Positions 7,086 through 14,876 of a DNA stretch of 64,000 bases are shown here, one piece after another (position 1 is the stretch's first letter; each line of letters begins with the position of its first letter). This DNA comes from CAZMSD01 sp964568855 (GTDB lineage Bacteria; CAIWAD01), in NCBI GenBank assembly GCA_964568855.1, contig CAZMSD010000002.1, forward strand, positions 124,001-188,000, read 5' to 3'. A program made the translations under genes and the position numbers. The notes under the pieces were generated by a model. That model had not been told where the DNA came from and made no database searches. It was given only the letters and a program-made list of their open reading frames with translations.

Positions 7086-9776
7086 ATGTCCCCGGCTCCG
7101 CGGAAGCTTCTGTCCCTCGCCTGCGGCTCCCTGCTGCTGCTTGCGGAGGTATTCAGCGTGCAGGCGGCCACCAAGGACTTTCTCTCGCAGACTAATCCAT
7201 CACCGGCGGACACTCCACTGCTCGACGGGGGCAGCAACGCGGAGAACGCCACGCCCATCGCGGTCGACGGCAACGGTTATTTCTACGACACGGGCACGAC
7301 GGTGGGCAAGGGCGACGACATCGCCGCCGACGATCCATCGTTCTGCGAGTTGTACTACTGGTCCGATATCTTCAGCATGGACGGTCCCGACGCCTGGTAC
7401 GAACTCGTTCTGGACGACGAGTACACGGTGGTGACGAGCACCCGGCTTCCCGGCACCGACTACGACAGCAGCATCGCCTATGTCGCCGACGACGAGACTA
7501 CCATCCTGGCCGGCAATGACGATGCCGAAGGTCAGCCCTTCAGATCCTTTCTACAGTGCACGCTGAGCGCAGGAGAGTACTACATCGTGATCGACGGCTG
7601 CTGTGAACAGTCCGGTGAGTACGAAATGGAGCTCTACCTGGCGGAATGCACTGCCAACGTCGATTGCGACAGTACGGCGGAGCAGGAACCCAACGATGGC
7701 TGGAGCGCCGACCCGCCCAATTCCAGCGCCGACACGATCCACTGCGGCGAGACCATCTGCGGCGAGCTGTCGACGCCGGAATTCGAGCGCGACGAGGACT
7801 GGTTCTACTTCGCACACCCCGGGGGAGGTCTGGTGCTCGATTCCTGGGTCGAGTCCTTCGATCCCGAGCTGGCTCTCACCGTGATCGAACCGGAAGGGGA
7901 CATCCTGGCCTACGCGGACGAGACGGCCTTCTGCGACGACGAACTCCTGGTCCTCGAGGACCTCGCGCCGGGCGAGTACTACGCGGTGATCGCCCACAAC
8001 GACGTCGTCGGCGTACTCGGCGACCAGGACTATTCACTGACCCTGAGCTGCTGCGAGCCCGTCGACTGCACCGGCGGCGTGCTGGCGGAGAGTGAACCCA
8101 ACGAGGGGTGGAGCGACGATAACCAGAGCTACGAAGAGATCTCCTGCGGCGAGGTCTACTGCGGTGAGGTCTGGGCCGAGGGCGGAGCGCGGGACGAGGA
8201 CTGGTACCGTTTCGAGCACTCGGGAGGGCCTCTGACGGTCACCTGCGAGGCCGGACTCTTCGATCCCGAACTGCGGGTGATGGACTTCGAATTGTATGGC
8301 GGCACGCATGCGGTCGCGGACCAGGAGACCTACTGCGGAACCGAAGTGATCTACCATGCCGATCTGCCCGCGGGCGTGTATTACATCTTCGTGGCGCATT
8401 TCGACTACTGGCACATCCTGCAGAGCGATCCCCGGAGCTACAGGCTCACGCTGGAGTGCCCCGGCGTCTACCCGGATGATTTCGTGCTGGAAGGTTCCCT
8501 GGGTTTTCCCGCGCACAATGATCCGACCGATTTCCAGCCCCAGGACTACCGGATCTTCGGGCTGCCGGGCGATCCCGAGATGGACATCGACGTCCTCTTC
8601 CAGGAGGCCCAGATCCCGGACTGGCAGGCCTACTGGGACAACGGCGCGGACCTGGACTACTTCGTGGAATTCGACGGCGGAGACCGGTTCATTCTCGAGC
8701 CCGGCCGGGCCTTCTGGGTGATCAGTGCGGACACGCTGCAAATCGACATGTCCGTACACAGCGCCTCACTCATCGACGGCGAGTATGTGCCGATCGATCT
8801 GCACGAGGGCTGGAACCTGATAACCAATCCCTTCGGCCGGCCGCTGTCCTGGACGATCGTCAAGAATCGCAACGGCGTGTCACAGCCGATCTGGGGCTAT
8901 TCGAGCGACGGCTTCAGCATGTCCGAGGTCATGTCGCCCATGGCGGGCTACTACTACAACAATGACGTTTCGTTGTCGCAGCTCGCCGTGCCCTACAGCG
9001 CCGTCCAGGAGGAATCGGCAATACAGTCCGAGGACCCCGCCGACTGGCGCGTCGGGATCACGCTGCGCAGTGGGGAAATCGTGGATCGCGCGGCTTCCTT
9101 CGGCGTGTCGGACAAGGCCTGCCCTGGTCCGGACGAGCTGGACTACCTGCGTCCCCGCGGCCTGGGCTCGCAGCCCAAGGTGTATTTCAAGCAGGAGGAT
9201 GCGGCTGGTGTCGTCCGGGAATACGCCACGTCCATCCGGCCCCCGGATCCAGAGCGTGATACATGGACCTTTCACGTGCGCGCGGCGGCCGGCGCTCCGG
9301 CCCGGCTGGAGTTCACGGGACTGGAGGATCTTCCAGCGGACCGGGCCCTCTGGCTCCTGGACCATCAGCGTGCCCGTGCCCGGAACCTGCGCGCTGACCC
9401 GGTCTTCGAATTCACACCGCCCACGACCCTGAGCGAGTTCGGCATCCTGGCGGGCGCCGGTGATTTCAGCGGCGAGTTGGCCGGCCTGCTGCCGCAGGAC
9501 ATCGAACTGGGCGCCTGCGTGCCCAATCCCTTCAACCCGCGGACCGCCATCCCGCTATCGCTGCCCCGGGACGAGGACGCCCGGCTCGAGGTCTTCAACC
9601 TGCTGGGCCGGCGGGTGGCGCTGCTGCACGAGGGGCGCCTGGAGGCGGGCATGCACTGGTTCCACTGGGACGGCGCGGATGGGAGGGGCGTTCCCGCGGC
9701 CGGCGGCATCTACTTCTACCGGCTGCGGACCGGCGACGGATTTTCGAGGACGCGCAAGATGATTCTGGCCAGATAG
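7086..9776 (+). CDS. Secreted multidomain protein with PPC repeats and FlgD-like C-terminal domain
   Basis: 896 residues. ATG at 7086 follows GAGGAGG at 7 bases; the longer upstream frame is unlikely. Signal peptide (residues 1-27), then PPC-type domains marked by EQEPNDGW and ESEPNEGW, each followed by a CGE..CGE segment and an EDWF/EDWY strand. A LHEGWNLITNPFGRPLSW module lies mid-protein. The last 85 residues form the FlgD-like immunoglobulin fold (VPNPFNPRTAI, LLGRRVA, AAGGIYFYRL, RKMILAR) used for surface sorting in FCB-type bacteria. Probably a surface or secreted structural protein with no visible enzymatic site. First gene of a five-gene run of exported proteins. Confidence 0.8.
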   Translation: MSPAPRKLLSLACGSLLLLAEVFSVQAATKDFLSQTNPSPADTPLLDGGSNAENATPIAVDGNGYFYDTGTTVGKGDDIAADDPSFCELYYWSDIFSMDGPDAWYELVLDDEYTVVTSTRLPGTDYDSSIAYVADDETTILAGNDDAEGQPFRSFLQCTLSAGEYYIVIDGCCEQSGEYEMELYLAECTANVDCDSTAEQEPNDGWSADPPNSSADTIHCGETICGELSTPEFERDEDWFYFAHPGGGLVLDSWVESFDPELALTVIEPEGDILAYADETAFCDDELLVLEDLAPGEYYAVIAHNDVVGVLGDQDYSLTLSCCEPVDCTGGVLAESEPNEGWSDDNQSYEEISCGEVYCGEVWAEGGARDEDWYRFEHSGGPLTVTCEAGLFDPELRVMDFELYGGTHAVADQETYCGTEVIYHADLPAGVYYIFVAHFDYWHILQSDPRSYRLTLECPGVYPDDFVLEGSLGFPAHNDPTDFQPQDYRIFGLPGDPEMDIDVLFQEAQIPDWQAYWDNGADLDYFVEFDGGDRFILEPGRAFWVISADTLQIDMSVHSASLIDGEYVPIDLHEGWNLITNPFGRPLSWTIVKNRNGVSQPIWGYSSDGFSMSEVMSPMAGYYYNNDVSLSQLAVPYSAVQEESAIQSEDPADWRVGITLRSGEIVDRAASFGVSDKACPGPDELDYLRPRGLGSQPKVYFKQEDAAGVVREYATSIRPPDPERDTWTFHVRAAAGAPARLEFTGLEDLPADRALWLLDHQRARARNLRADPVFEFTPPTTLSEFGILAGAGDFSGELAGLLPQDIELGACVPNPFNPRTAIPLSLPRDEDARLEVFNLLGRRVALLHEGRLEAGMHWFHWDGADGRGVPAAGGIYFYRLRTGDGFSRTRKMILAR

Positions 9777-9777
9777 C

Positions 9778-10299
9778 GTGAGACGGAAAGTGAAAACCGA
9801 CTGCTGGAAACACTCGAGCCCGCTCCTGCTGGCGGGACTGGTCCTGCACCTGCTGTGGGCGCCCCTGGCGCAGGCAGTGGATCAGGTCCGCGTGCTCAAC
9901 GTCCGCTTCGCGGCCCTGGACGAGCAGGTGGTGGTTAGCTACGACCTCGAGGGGCCGCCGGACAAGGTCTGCAAAGTGCGCCTGGTCCTGCGGCGCGAGG
10001 GAGACCCCGGGTACCGCTACAAGCCGAAATACGTCGCGGGAGACGTGGGCGGGCGCTGCAGGGCGGGAAAGGAGCTGGAGATCCGCTGGGACATCGCCCG
10101 TGAATTCCCCAAGGGGCTCGAGGGCCGGGATTTCTATTTCGAAGTGGAGGCCGAACTCCGGAAGGGCGGCCTGGGGTGGATCCTGGCCGGCGCGGGGATC
10201 GCCCTGGCCGGTGGCGTGCTGGCGCTGGGCGGTGGTGGATCAAGCGATGGCGGCGGCGGATCCCAGGGGAATTTTCCCCAGCCGCCGGGCCGTCCATGA
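9778..10299 (+). CDS. Small exported protein of unknown function
   Basis: 173 residues with a GTG start two bases after the previous stop. The ribosome site is weak and a GTG four codons on is an alternative. Signal peptide to about residue 33 (LLLAGLVLHLLWAPLAQA), a beta-rich domain of about 90 residues with VVVSYDLEGPPDKVCKVRLV, then a glycine-rich hydrophobic segment (WILAGAGIALAGGVLALGGGG) that looks like a C-terminal anchor, and a Gly/Pro tail. It immediately precedes the caspase gene and is probably translated with it; an accessory or substrate role is inference from context only. Confidence 0.6.
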   Translation: MRRKVKTDCWKHSSPLLLAGLVLHLLWAPLAQAVDQVRVLNVRFAALDEQVVVSYDLEGPPDKVCKVRLVLRREGDPGYRYKPKYVAGDVGGRCRAGKELEIRWDIAREFPKGLEGRDFYFEVEAELRKGGLGWILAGAGIALAGGVLALGGGGSSDGGGGSQGNFPQPPGRP

Positions 10300-10320
10300 T
10301 CGCGGCGTGGAGATAATGCC

Positions 10321-12084
10321 ATGAGAAGAGGAATATCCAGCTGCATCCTGCTGCTTGCACTGTGCCTTTCCGCCCACGCGGAATCGAAGGCTACGGGTCG
10401 CAGCAACACAGGATCGCTTTTCGACGGCAAGCGGCCTGCGGTGCCGGAAGAGCCCGGCGGCCTGCCGCCCCGCCTGGAATTCGAGATGCGCTTCACAGAA
10501 GGCTCCGGCAACAACTTCCTGGACGCGGAGGAAAGCGGGGCGCTGCAGCTTGTGATCCACAACCGGGGGGGCGGTCCGGCGTCGGAGGTGACGGCCAGGC
10601 TGTCGGCCCTGGGGCCTGTTCAGGGAGTGACACACGACGAGGAGGTCCGGCTGGGCGGAATCCCGGTGGGCGATTCCCGCGAGGTGCTGTTCAACATCAG
10701 CGCCGATATCGATGTGACACGGCAGGACCTGCGCTTCCTGGTCCAGGTGCTCGAGGCGAACGGCTACGACGCCGACTCGGCGCAGCTCAGTTTTTCCACG
10801 AGATCGCTGCGGCTGCCGAGTCTCGCCCTGGCCCAGTTCGCGGTGGACGACGACAAGGAAGGGCTGTCCTACGGCAACAACAACGGCCGGGTCGAGCTGG
10901 GCGAGTCGGTGGAGGTCACCGCGGCGATCCAGAACGGCGGACGGGGACCTGCGCAGCAGGTCGAAGTGGAGGTGTCGTTCCCCGGGCGGAACGCCAACCT
11001 CAGCCTGCTGAACGACGAGTACCGCTTCGCCTTGGGCGACATCGAGGCAGGCGGCTACCGTACCCTGACCTTCGCCCTCTCCCCGAACAAGCGCTTCCAG
11101 CCCGGGAGCATCCCGATCCACCTGCGCATCGCCGAAAGGCGGCCGCGCTTCCACGCCGAGGCCGGGATAGACCTCAAGCTGAACATCGTGCAGCAGCGCC
11201 CGGCCGAGATGGTGATCGTGGGCACCGAGGCCGGCGGGACCGCGGCGGACATCATGCTGGTCAGCGACGTGGACCGGATCCCCTCCACCGGCACCAGGAA
11301 CCCGGACGCCGTGGCGGTGATCATCGGCATCGCCGAGTACGACAATCCCGACGTGCCGCCTGTGGACTTCGCGCTGCGCGACGCCGCCACCTTCAAGGAC
11401 TACCTGACCGGCGTCTTCGGCTACCGCGAGGCCAACATCATCTTCGTCGAGAACGCCCGCAAGTCGGATTTCGACGGGATCTTCGGCGTGCGCGGCGATT
11501 TTCACGGCCGGCTCTACAACATGCTTCGCGAGGGCTCGGAGGTCTTCGTGTATTACTCGGGCCACGGGGCGCCCGATCCCGACAGGCAGCAGGGTTTCTT
11601 CGTGCCCAGCGACGTATCACCCAGCCTGGTCAAGCTGCAGGGCTACCCGCTGCAGTTGTTCTACGACAACCTGGCCGGGATCTGCCGCGAGAAGAAGACG
11701 GGCGGCGTGACCGTCGTGATCGACGCCTGCTTCAGCGGCGGCAGCGAGGGCGGCTCCCTGCTGGGCGCGGTGAGCCCCGTCTTCATCCAGGTGGACAACC
11801 CGGTGGTCCCGGACGAGCGCTTCACCGTGTTCACCTCATCAACGGGTGACCAGGTCAGCACCTGGTTCACCGAGCAGAAGCACAGCCTCTTCACCTACTT
11901 CTTCCTCAAGGGCCTGAAGGGCGAGGCCGACGCCGACGGCGACGGCGGCATCACCGTGCAGGAGCTGGACGACTACCTCGAGGAATACGTGCCCTACACC
12001 GCCCGCAGCCTGCGCAACCGCGTGCAGACGCCCTGCGTGATCTCGCGCGACAAGCAGCGCGTGCTGCTCAGGCTGGGAAAATGA
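10321..12084 (+). CDS. Exported caspase-like (C14) peptidase
   Basis: 587 residues. Signal peptide (1-20), two CARDB/Ig-like beta domains (about 50-165 and 175-300: IHNRGGGPASEVTARL and IQNGGRGPAQQVEVEV), then a caspase fold from about 335. Both catalytic residues are present: His415 in YYSGHGAPD and Cys470 in VVIDACFSGG. The C-terminal part includes an EF-hand-like DADGDGGITVQELDDY that may bind calcium. Clan CD peptidases of this type cut after specific basic or acidic residues; the substrate is unknown. It sits in a recurring neighbourhood with an LPP20 lipoprotein and a DUF4384 protein, so it is probably periplasmic or outer-surface in action. Confidence 0.85.
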   Translation: MRRGISSCILLLALCLSAHAESKATGRSNTGSLFDGKRPAVPEEPGGLPPRLEFEMRFTEGSGNNFLDAEESGALQLVIHNRGGGPASEVTARLSALGPVQGVTHDEEVRLGGIPVGDSREVLFNISADIDVTRQDLRFLVQVLEANGYDADSAQLSFSTRSLRLPSLALAQFAVDDDKEGLSYGNNNGRVELGESVEVTAAIQNGGRGPAQQVEVEVSFPGRNANLSLLNDEYRFALGDIEAGGYRTLTFALSPNKRFQPGSIPIHLRIAERRPRFHAEAGIDLKLNIVQQRPAEMVIVGTEAGGTAADIMLVSDVDRIPSTGTRNPDAVAVIIGIAEYDNPDVPPVDFALRDAATFKDYLTGVFGYREANIIFVENARKSDFDGIFGVRGDFHGRLYNMLREGSEVFVYYSGHGAPDPDRQQGFFVPSDVSPSLVKLQGYPLQLFYDNLAGICREKKTGGVTVVIDACFSGGSEGGSLLGAVSPVFIQVDNPVVPDERFTVFTSSTGDQVSTWFTEQKHSLFTYFFLKGLKGEADADGDGGITVQELDDYLEEYVPYTARSLRNRVQTPCVISRDKQRVLLRLGK

Positions 12085-12125
12085 CCGATGAAAACGCCGT
12101 CCGGCCCACAACAAGGGAGAATGCA

Positions 12126-12728
12126 ATGAGAGCGAAGATCGCCTGGATCCTGGCCCTGCTGGTCGTGATCGCGGGATCCGGCATCGTCCACACGGGATGC
12201 GGCTCGAAGAAGCCCGTGACCACCACGCAGGAGGCTTCGAAAAAGGTGTTGCGCAAGATGCCCGAGTGGGTCCTCGAGCCGCCGCGAGAGGAGGGTTTCA
12301 TCTTCGAATCCGGCACGGCCACCTCGCGCGACCTGCAGGTCTGCCGGGACAAGGCCGCCGACGCAGCCCGGCTGAACATCGCCAGGAGCCTCGAGACCCG
12401 CTTCAATTCCCTGACCAAGCGGTTCCAGGAGGAAGTGGGCACGGAAGCCGACGCCCAGTTCCTCGACCAGTTCACCCAGGCCACCAAGGCGGTGGTCTCC
12501 ACGACCCTGGTGGGCCTGAGCACGGAAGAAGCGGAAGTACTGGTGGAGGACGGCGTCTACCGCGCCTACGTGCTGCTGAAACTGCCGCTGGGCGCGGCGA
12601 ACAAGATCCTGCTGGAGCGGCTGAAGCAGCAGGAGGAGCTGTTCACCCGCTTCCGCTCCAGCGAGATCTTCCAGGAGCTGGAAAGCGACGTAACACGCTA
12701 CGAAGATCGACGGGCGGGCGGTGACTGA
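12126..12728 (+). CDS. LPP20-family lipoprotein
   Basis: 200 residues. ATG at 12126 is preceded by AAGGGAG; an earlier ATG overlapping the caspase stop is less likely. The N-terminus is a lipoprotein signal (IAGSGIVHTGC) with Cys as the likely lipidation site, although His at -3 is unusual. The body has the LPP20 pattern: PEWVLEPP, FESGTATSRDLQVCRDKAAD, an AARLNIARSLETRF helix, then TTLVGLS and VLLKLPLG. The family is widespread in outer-membrane lipoproteins of unknown mechanism. It overlaps the next gene by 8 bases, so expression is coupled. Confidence 0.75.
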   Translation: MRAKIAWILALLVVIAGSGIVHTGCGSKKPVTTTQEASKKVLRKMPEWVLEPPREEGFIFESGTATSRDLQVCRDKAADAARLNIARSLETRFNSLTKRFQEEVGTEADAQFLDQFTQATKAVVSTTLVGLSTEEAEVLVEDGVYRAYVLLKLPLGAANKILLERLKQQEELFTRFRSSEIFQELESDVTRYEDRRAGGD

Positions 12729-13605
12729 TTCGCAGGTCCTTTCCGCGCGCCCCGCACGATCTTCACGGGCATGGGCGGTCGCTGCGGCGCTGCTGCTGAT
12801 CGTCGCCTGCGGTCCGGTGCGGTCCGGCGAATGGTATCGCGGCGCCGGCCGCGTCACCGTGGCGCACATCAGCCCCGAAGAGGCCCGCGAACAGGCGCTG
12901 CAACTGGCCCGCAGCGACGCGCTGGCCCAGGCCAGCCTGCAGGTGACGGGCACGACCTCGCGCCTGATTTCGGAGAGCGGCAGCCGGGGAGAGATCTACG
13001 ACCATTTCGTGCGGTTCACGCGCAGCGTGGCCCGCGGCAGGATCACCGAAGAGAACATCCTGGTCGACGAGCTGGAAATCGACCGGGATCCGGAGGGCCG
13101 GCCGGTCCCCGTGTACCGGATCGAGCTAGAAGCGGAAGTGAATCCCGAGCAGAGGGAAGCGGATCCCTCTTTCAGGCTCTCGCTGCGACTGAACCGCGAG
13201 AGCTACCGGGTGGGCGAACCGGTGCGCATCGAGCTGCACTGTTCGCAGGACTGCCACCTGACCCTGTTCAACCTCTACGCCAACGATTCGCTCAGCGTGA
13301 TCCTGCCCAACTTCATGCAACCGGACAGTCGGCTCGAAGCGGGCGGCACGTTGAGGATCCCGCCGGATGAGGCCGGGTGGAGCCTGCCGGTCCGCCTGTC
13401 GCCGGGACGCTCGGAGGACGAGGAGTTGATCCTGGCCGTGGCCCTGAAGGACGACCTGCCCTTCGCCTTCGAGGCGCGGGCCGGCCCCGCCGGGAGCGAG
13501 CTGATCTCCATGGGCGACGCGCTGCAGGCGATCAATCGCTGGCTGGCGGAGGTGCCCGCCGATCGCCGCACGCAGTCCGCGCTGCCCTACCGCGTGACAC
13601 GCTGA
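12721..13605 (+). CDS. DUF4384-domain lipoprotein or exported protein
   Basis: 294 residues, GTG start overlapping the LPP20 gene. Hydrophobic N-terminus (AVAAALLLIVACGPVRSG) with a possible lipidated Cys. Residues about 45-140 resemble the LPP20-type repeat seen in the preceding gene (PEEAREQALQLARSDALAQA). Residues about 155-250 match the DUF4384 pattern (RLNRESYRVGEPVRIELHCSQDCHLTLFNL cannot be quoted whole but reads as such, then LSVILPNF). Such domains accompany caspases and secretion-linked genes. A GTRWYAC word lies four codons before its stop, and another in the 53-base gap to the next gene. Confidence 0.7.
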   Translation: MTDSQVLSARPARSSRAWAVAAALLLIVACGPVRSGEWYRGAGRVTVAHISPEEAREQALQLARSDALAQASLQVTGTTSRLISESGSRGEIYDHFVRFTRSVARGRITEENILVDELEIDRDPEGRPVPVYRIELEAEVNPEQREADPSFRLSLRLNRESYRVGEPVRIELHCSQDCHLTLFNLYANDSLSVILPNFMQPDSRLEAGGTLRIPPDEAGWSLPVRLSPGRSEDEELILAVALKDDLPFAFEARAGPAGSELISMGDALQAINRWLAEVPADRRTQSALPYRVTR

Positions 13606-13658
13606 ATCATGAACGGAACTATCATGTATCACACTCCGGTTTCCTCAGGGAGGCTTCG

Positions 13659-14876
13659 ATGAAGAGTGCGGAACTACGGATCTTCCCCAGGGCGCGGATT
13701 CCCTACGGCGCCTGGGGCAGCAGCTACTTCCCCGCCTGGCAGACCTCGCCGCTGGCCGAGGTCAACATCGGCCAGTTCGCCGGCGAGGCGATGAACAGGA
13801 TCCTGGGGCTCAGGAAGATTCCCCAGGACGAGTTGGAATACCTGGTAACGGGGTCGACCGTCCCCTGGCACTGGAAATTCTGGAATTCGCCGCTGGTGGC
13901 CAGTTGCCTGGGACACCGCGTCCCGGGGTATCACGTCGAACAGGCCTGCGCCACGGGACTGCAGGCGATCCTGCTGGCCGCCGCTGAGGTGGAGAGCGGT
14001 TCCTGCGCTACGGCGGGCGTGCTGACCTTCGATCGCACCAGCGACTCCCCGGCCGGGGTGTTTCCCGAGCGGCGCGCCTACCGCCGGACGGAAGTGATCG
14101 CCGACGTCTGGGACAACTTCGGTTTCGACCCGGCCACCGGCGGGGCCATGATCGCCACGGCCGGCCTGGCGGCTCGCAAGTACAAGATCGACCGGCGGGA
14201 GGTGGACGAGATCGCGCACCACCGCTACGCGCAGTACTTCGACGCCCGCGATTCCGGTTTCCTGGACCGGGTGCTCGTGCCTCTCGAGGTGCTCAACCTG
14301 CAGGGACGTTCCCTCGGCCGGATCGAGGAGGACACCGGCATCCGCCCGCTGGACCTCGACGCGCTGCGCGCCATGCGGGAACTCGATACCTGTGTCACGG
14401 CCGGGACGCAAACCCACGCATCCGACGGCATGGCCTCCCTGCTGGTCACGAACGAGGAGCAGGCCCGCCGGCTCAGTTCCCGGCCGGAGATCGAGATCCG
14501 CTTCGTGGGCAAGACCGAGCACCGGACGACGCCGGCCCTGATGCCCGAGGCCCCGGCGCTGGCGGTGCTGAAACTGCTCAAGCGGACCGGGTTGCGCATG
14601 AGCGACATGGCCGTGGTCAAGGATCACAACCCCTTCGCGGTCAACGACGCCATCTTCGCCAAGGTCTGCGAGTACGACTGGCGGCGGATGAACACCACGG
14701 GCAGCTCGCTGGTCTGGGGCCACCCGCAGGGCCCCACGCTGACGCGGATCGTGATCGAGGCCCTGGAGGAAGCCGTTTCGCTGGGCGGCGGTTACGTGCT
14801 GGTATTCGGCTGCGCCGCGGGAGACGTGGGGATCGCGGCGATCCTCGAGGTGGCGGAAGGAGGAAGTGCACGATGA
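13659..14876 (+). CDS. Thiolase-family acyltransferase, divergent active site
   Basis: 405 residues; ATG at 13659 has GGGAGG seven bases upstream. The nucleophilic Cys lies in EQACATGLQA near residue 95. The second half has KDHNPFAVND where typical thiolases have NEAFA, TGSSLVWGHPQGPTLTR for the GHPxGxxG loop, and VFGCAAGDVGIAA in place of CGGGGxG. The acid-base Cys survives but the loops differ. It should cleave a 3-oxoacyl-CoA, or condense acyl-CoAs. It is coupled (ATGA overlap) to a HAD-ECH fusion protein, so together they could run three steps of a beta-oxidation cycle. Substrate unknown. Confidence 0.75.
   Translation: MKSAELRIFPRARIPYGAWGSSYFPAWQTSPLAEVNIGQFAGEAMNRILGLRKIPQDELEYLVTGSTVPWHWKFWNSPLVASCLGHRVPGYHVEQACATGLQAILLAAAEVESGSCATAGVLTFDRTSDSPAGVFPERRAYRRTEVIADVWDNFGFDPATGGAMIATAGLAARKYKIDRREVDEIAHHRYAQYFDARDSGFLDRVLVPLEVLNLQGRSLGRIEEDTGIRPLDLDALRAMRELDTCVTAGTQTHASDGMASLLVTNEEQARRLSSRPEIEIRFVGKTEHRTTPALMPEAPALAVLKLLKRTGLRMSDMAVVKDHNPFAVNDAIFAKVCEYDWRRMNTTGSSLVWGHPQGPTLTRIVIEALEEAVSLGGGYVLVFGCAAGDVGIAAILEVAEGGSAR

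Noticed and set aside
9300..9776. Type IX secretion signal on the 896-residue protein
   Set aside because: The C-terminal fold is FlgD-like, which also occurs without a type IX system, and no Por secretion genes are in the window.
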